A DNA stretch of 7,944 nucleotides, taken from contig CASFSH010000036.1 in NCBI GenBank assembly GCA_949297205.1, positions 1 to 7,944 of the forward strand, written 5' to 3'. The stretch's first letter is position 1. Every line of letters starts with the position of its first letter. Both the position numbers and the translations under genes were made by a program. Shown piece by piece: positions 6,925 to 7,944 of the stretch. The DNA is from an uncultured Bacillota bacterium (GTDB taxonomy: Bacteria > Bacillota > Clostridia > UBA1381). The notes under the pieces are model-generated. The model worked only from the letters and a program-made list of their open reading frames with translations. It was not told where the DNA came from and did not search any database.

Positions 6925-7806
6925 ATGAAGAAACATAATACAATTTTACAGGCAGTTTTGATTATTATTTTTATCATTCTTTGCTTGTGTATAATATTCC
7001 CGTTCTGGTTATTGCTCAGTGCTTCATTCTCAAATGAAGGTGTTATTACGACACAAGGTTATCAGATATGGCCTCAGCCATTTGATTTCAGTGCATATGA
7101 ATATGTATTTAAAAATCCTGATCAAATTTTAAGGGCCTATGGCGTTACATTTGTATTTTCAATAAGTGCAATGTTTTTATCTGTTTTGCTTATGTCTATG
7201 ATAGCATATCCTTTAGCAAGAAATAATTTGAAAGGAAAAAGTGTAATTAACTTTTATTTGTATTTTACAATGCTGTTCAGTGGGGGTCTTGTTCCTACAT
7301 ACTTATTGGTATCAAGAACATTACATTTGAACGACACAATATGGGTTTATATTGTATTAGGATTAATTAATCCATGGTATGTGTTCATGATAAGAACCTT
7401 CTTTAAAGGCATACCAGGTGAAATAGTTGAATCGGCAACTATAGACGGTGCTTCGGAATATACTATATTCTTGAGAATGATTCTTCCTCTTTCAAAGCCT
7501 GTATTAGCAACTATTGCTCTGTTTGTGTTCCTTGGCAAGTGGAATGACTGGAATACGGCTCTTATCTACATTACGAAACCCGAACTTTACAGCTTGCAGT
7601 ATCTGTTGCAAAAAATTATGGAAGATATAAATATTTTAAAAGAGAATATGCAGTTGTTGCCAGGAAATATGTCCGTTGCGGATATACCGGCAGAGACCGT
7701 GCGTATGGCAATGGCAATTATTGTTGCAGGACCTGCATTGGTTGTATTTCCATTCTTCCAGAAATATTTTGTTAAAGGTCTTACCGTTGGTTCGGTCAAA
7801 GGTTAA
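6925..7806 (+). CDS. ABC sugar importer permease, YtcP/AraQ-like (second membrane subunit)
   Basis: A 293-residue inner-membrane subunit that pairs with the preceding permease. It has an N-terminal helix from about residue 8, further helices spread through the chain, and the coupling motif ESATIDGA at 169-176 followed by the MILPLSKP segment. Ser170 replaces the first Ala of the EAA motif, a variation common in YtcP-type subunits. LFSGGLVPTYLL, GLINPWYVFMIRTFF, FLGKWNDWNTALIY and the closing FVKGLTVGSVKG are typical of this permease branch, and the length is normal. The ATG at 6925 follows a full AAGGAGG (6911-6917) that begins directly after the upstream stop codon, with 7 bases between, which indicates tight translational coupling. 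No ATP-binding subunit follows within the window. Confidence 0.92.
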   Translation: MKKHNTILQAVLIIIFIILCLCIIFPFWLLLSASFSNEGVITTQGYQIWPQPFDFSAYEYVFKNPDQILRAYGVTFVFSISAMFLSVLLMSMIAYPLARNNLKGKSVINFYLYFTMLFSGGLVPTYLLVSRTLHLNDTIWVYIVLGLINPWYVFMIRTFFKGIPGEIVESATIDGASEYTIFLRMILPLSKPVLATIALFVFLGKWNDWNTALIYITKPELYSLQYLLQKIMEDINILKENMQLLPGNMSVADIPAETVRMAMAIIVAGPALVVFPFFQKYFVKGLTVGSVKG

Positions 7807-7822
7807 TATAATGCTCACTGAA

Positions 7823-7847
7823 TAAATGCGATTTTCAATCGCATTTA
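7823..7847 (+). other. 11-bp hairpin after the importer operon
   Basis: The arms TAAATGCGATT (7823-7833) and AATCGCATTTA (7837-7847) are exact complements around a TTC loop, 17 bases after the last permease stop. The sequence then runs into A residues rather than T, so it is a poor intrinsic terminator on the plus strand; on the minus strand no T run follows either. It may be a 3'-end stabiliser or a weak terminator. Confidence 0.55.
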
Positions 7848-7877
7848 AAAAAATTATGACTATTGTCAAAATTTTTC

Positions 7878-7900
7878 ATGTAAAATCGAAGATTTTACAT
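7878..7900 (+). other. 10-bp hairpin, second of a tandem pair
   Basis: The arms ATGTAAAATC (7878-7887) and GATTTTACAT (7891-7900) pair perfectly around a GAA triloop. It lies 30 bases after the first hairpin, with no T run behind it. The remaining bases up to 7944 contain no gene start; the GGGGG at 7938-7942 could be part of a ribosome binding site for a gene beyond the window, but this cannot be decided. Confidence 0.5.
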
Positions 7901-7944
7901 AGTTCGCATTGATAAAGTCTGCTGAAATAAATATTTTGGGGGCA

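Noticed and set aside
7909..7937. Possible promoter TTGATA, 17 bases, TATTTT at the window edge
   Set aside because: The -10 matches only four of six bases in AT-rich DNA and no gene start is visible beyond it to support the call.

Overview
The window is a visibly AT-rich stretch of bacterial DNA. All of its genes lie on the plus strand, use the standard stops (TAA and TGA), and follow purine-rich Shine-Dalgarno sites such as AAGGAG and AAGGAGG. The low GC, the strong SD sites, the two-subunit class I fumarase type and an LplB/YtcP-type transporter whose binding protein ends in a DUF3502-like domain all point to Bacillota, most likely an anaerobic member of Clostridia. Genus cannot be decided from the sequence.

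Layout. Positions 1-189 are non-coding and hold a good sigma-A-type promoter. Positions 190-3216 encode a 1008-residue membrane protein that appears to join two GT-C glycosyltransferase modules: a GT87-like N-terminal half and a PMT/GT39-like C-terminal half, with a soluble, probably extracellular domain between them. Positions 3316-4158 encode the alpha subunit of a class I [4Fe-4S] fumarase/tartrate dehydratase, with no beta subunit beside it. A 208-base gap follows, with a near-consensus promoter and an inverted repeat at the predicted transcript start. Next comes a three-gene CUT1-type carbohydrate ABC importer: a lipoprotein binding protein (4367-5851), an LplB-like permease (5936-6910) and a YtcP/AraQ-like permease (6925-7806). 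A perfect 15-bp hairpin separates the binding protein from the permeases. The last 138 bases hold two tandem hairpins and no recognisable gene.

How they fit together. The importer genes look like one operon: the binding protein captures an unknown sugar or oligosaccharide outside the cell and the two permeases form the channel. No ATPase is encoded here; related Bacillota systems commonly use a shared MsmK/UgpC-type ATPase encoded elsewhere. The glycosyltransferase and the fumarase subunit show no evident functional link to the importer or to each other, and each has its own possible promoter. I do not see a clearly novel multi-gene system. The points most worth a second look are the double GT-C architecture with its inserted domain, the orphan fumarase alpha subunit, and the three RNA or operator structures around the transporter operon.
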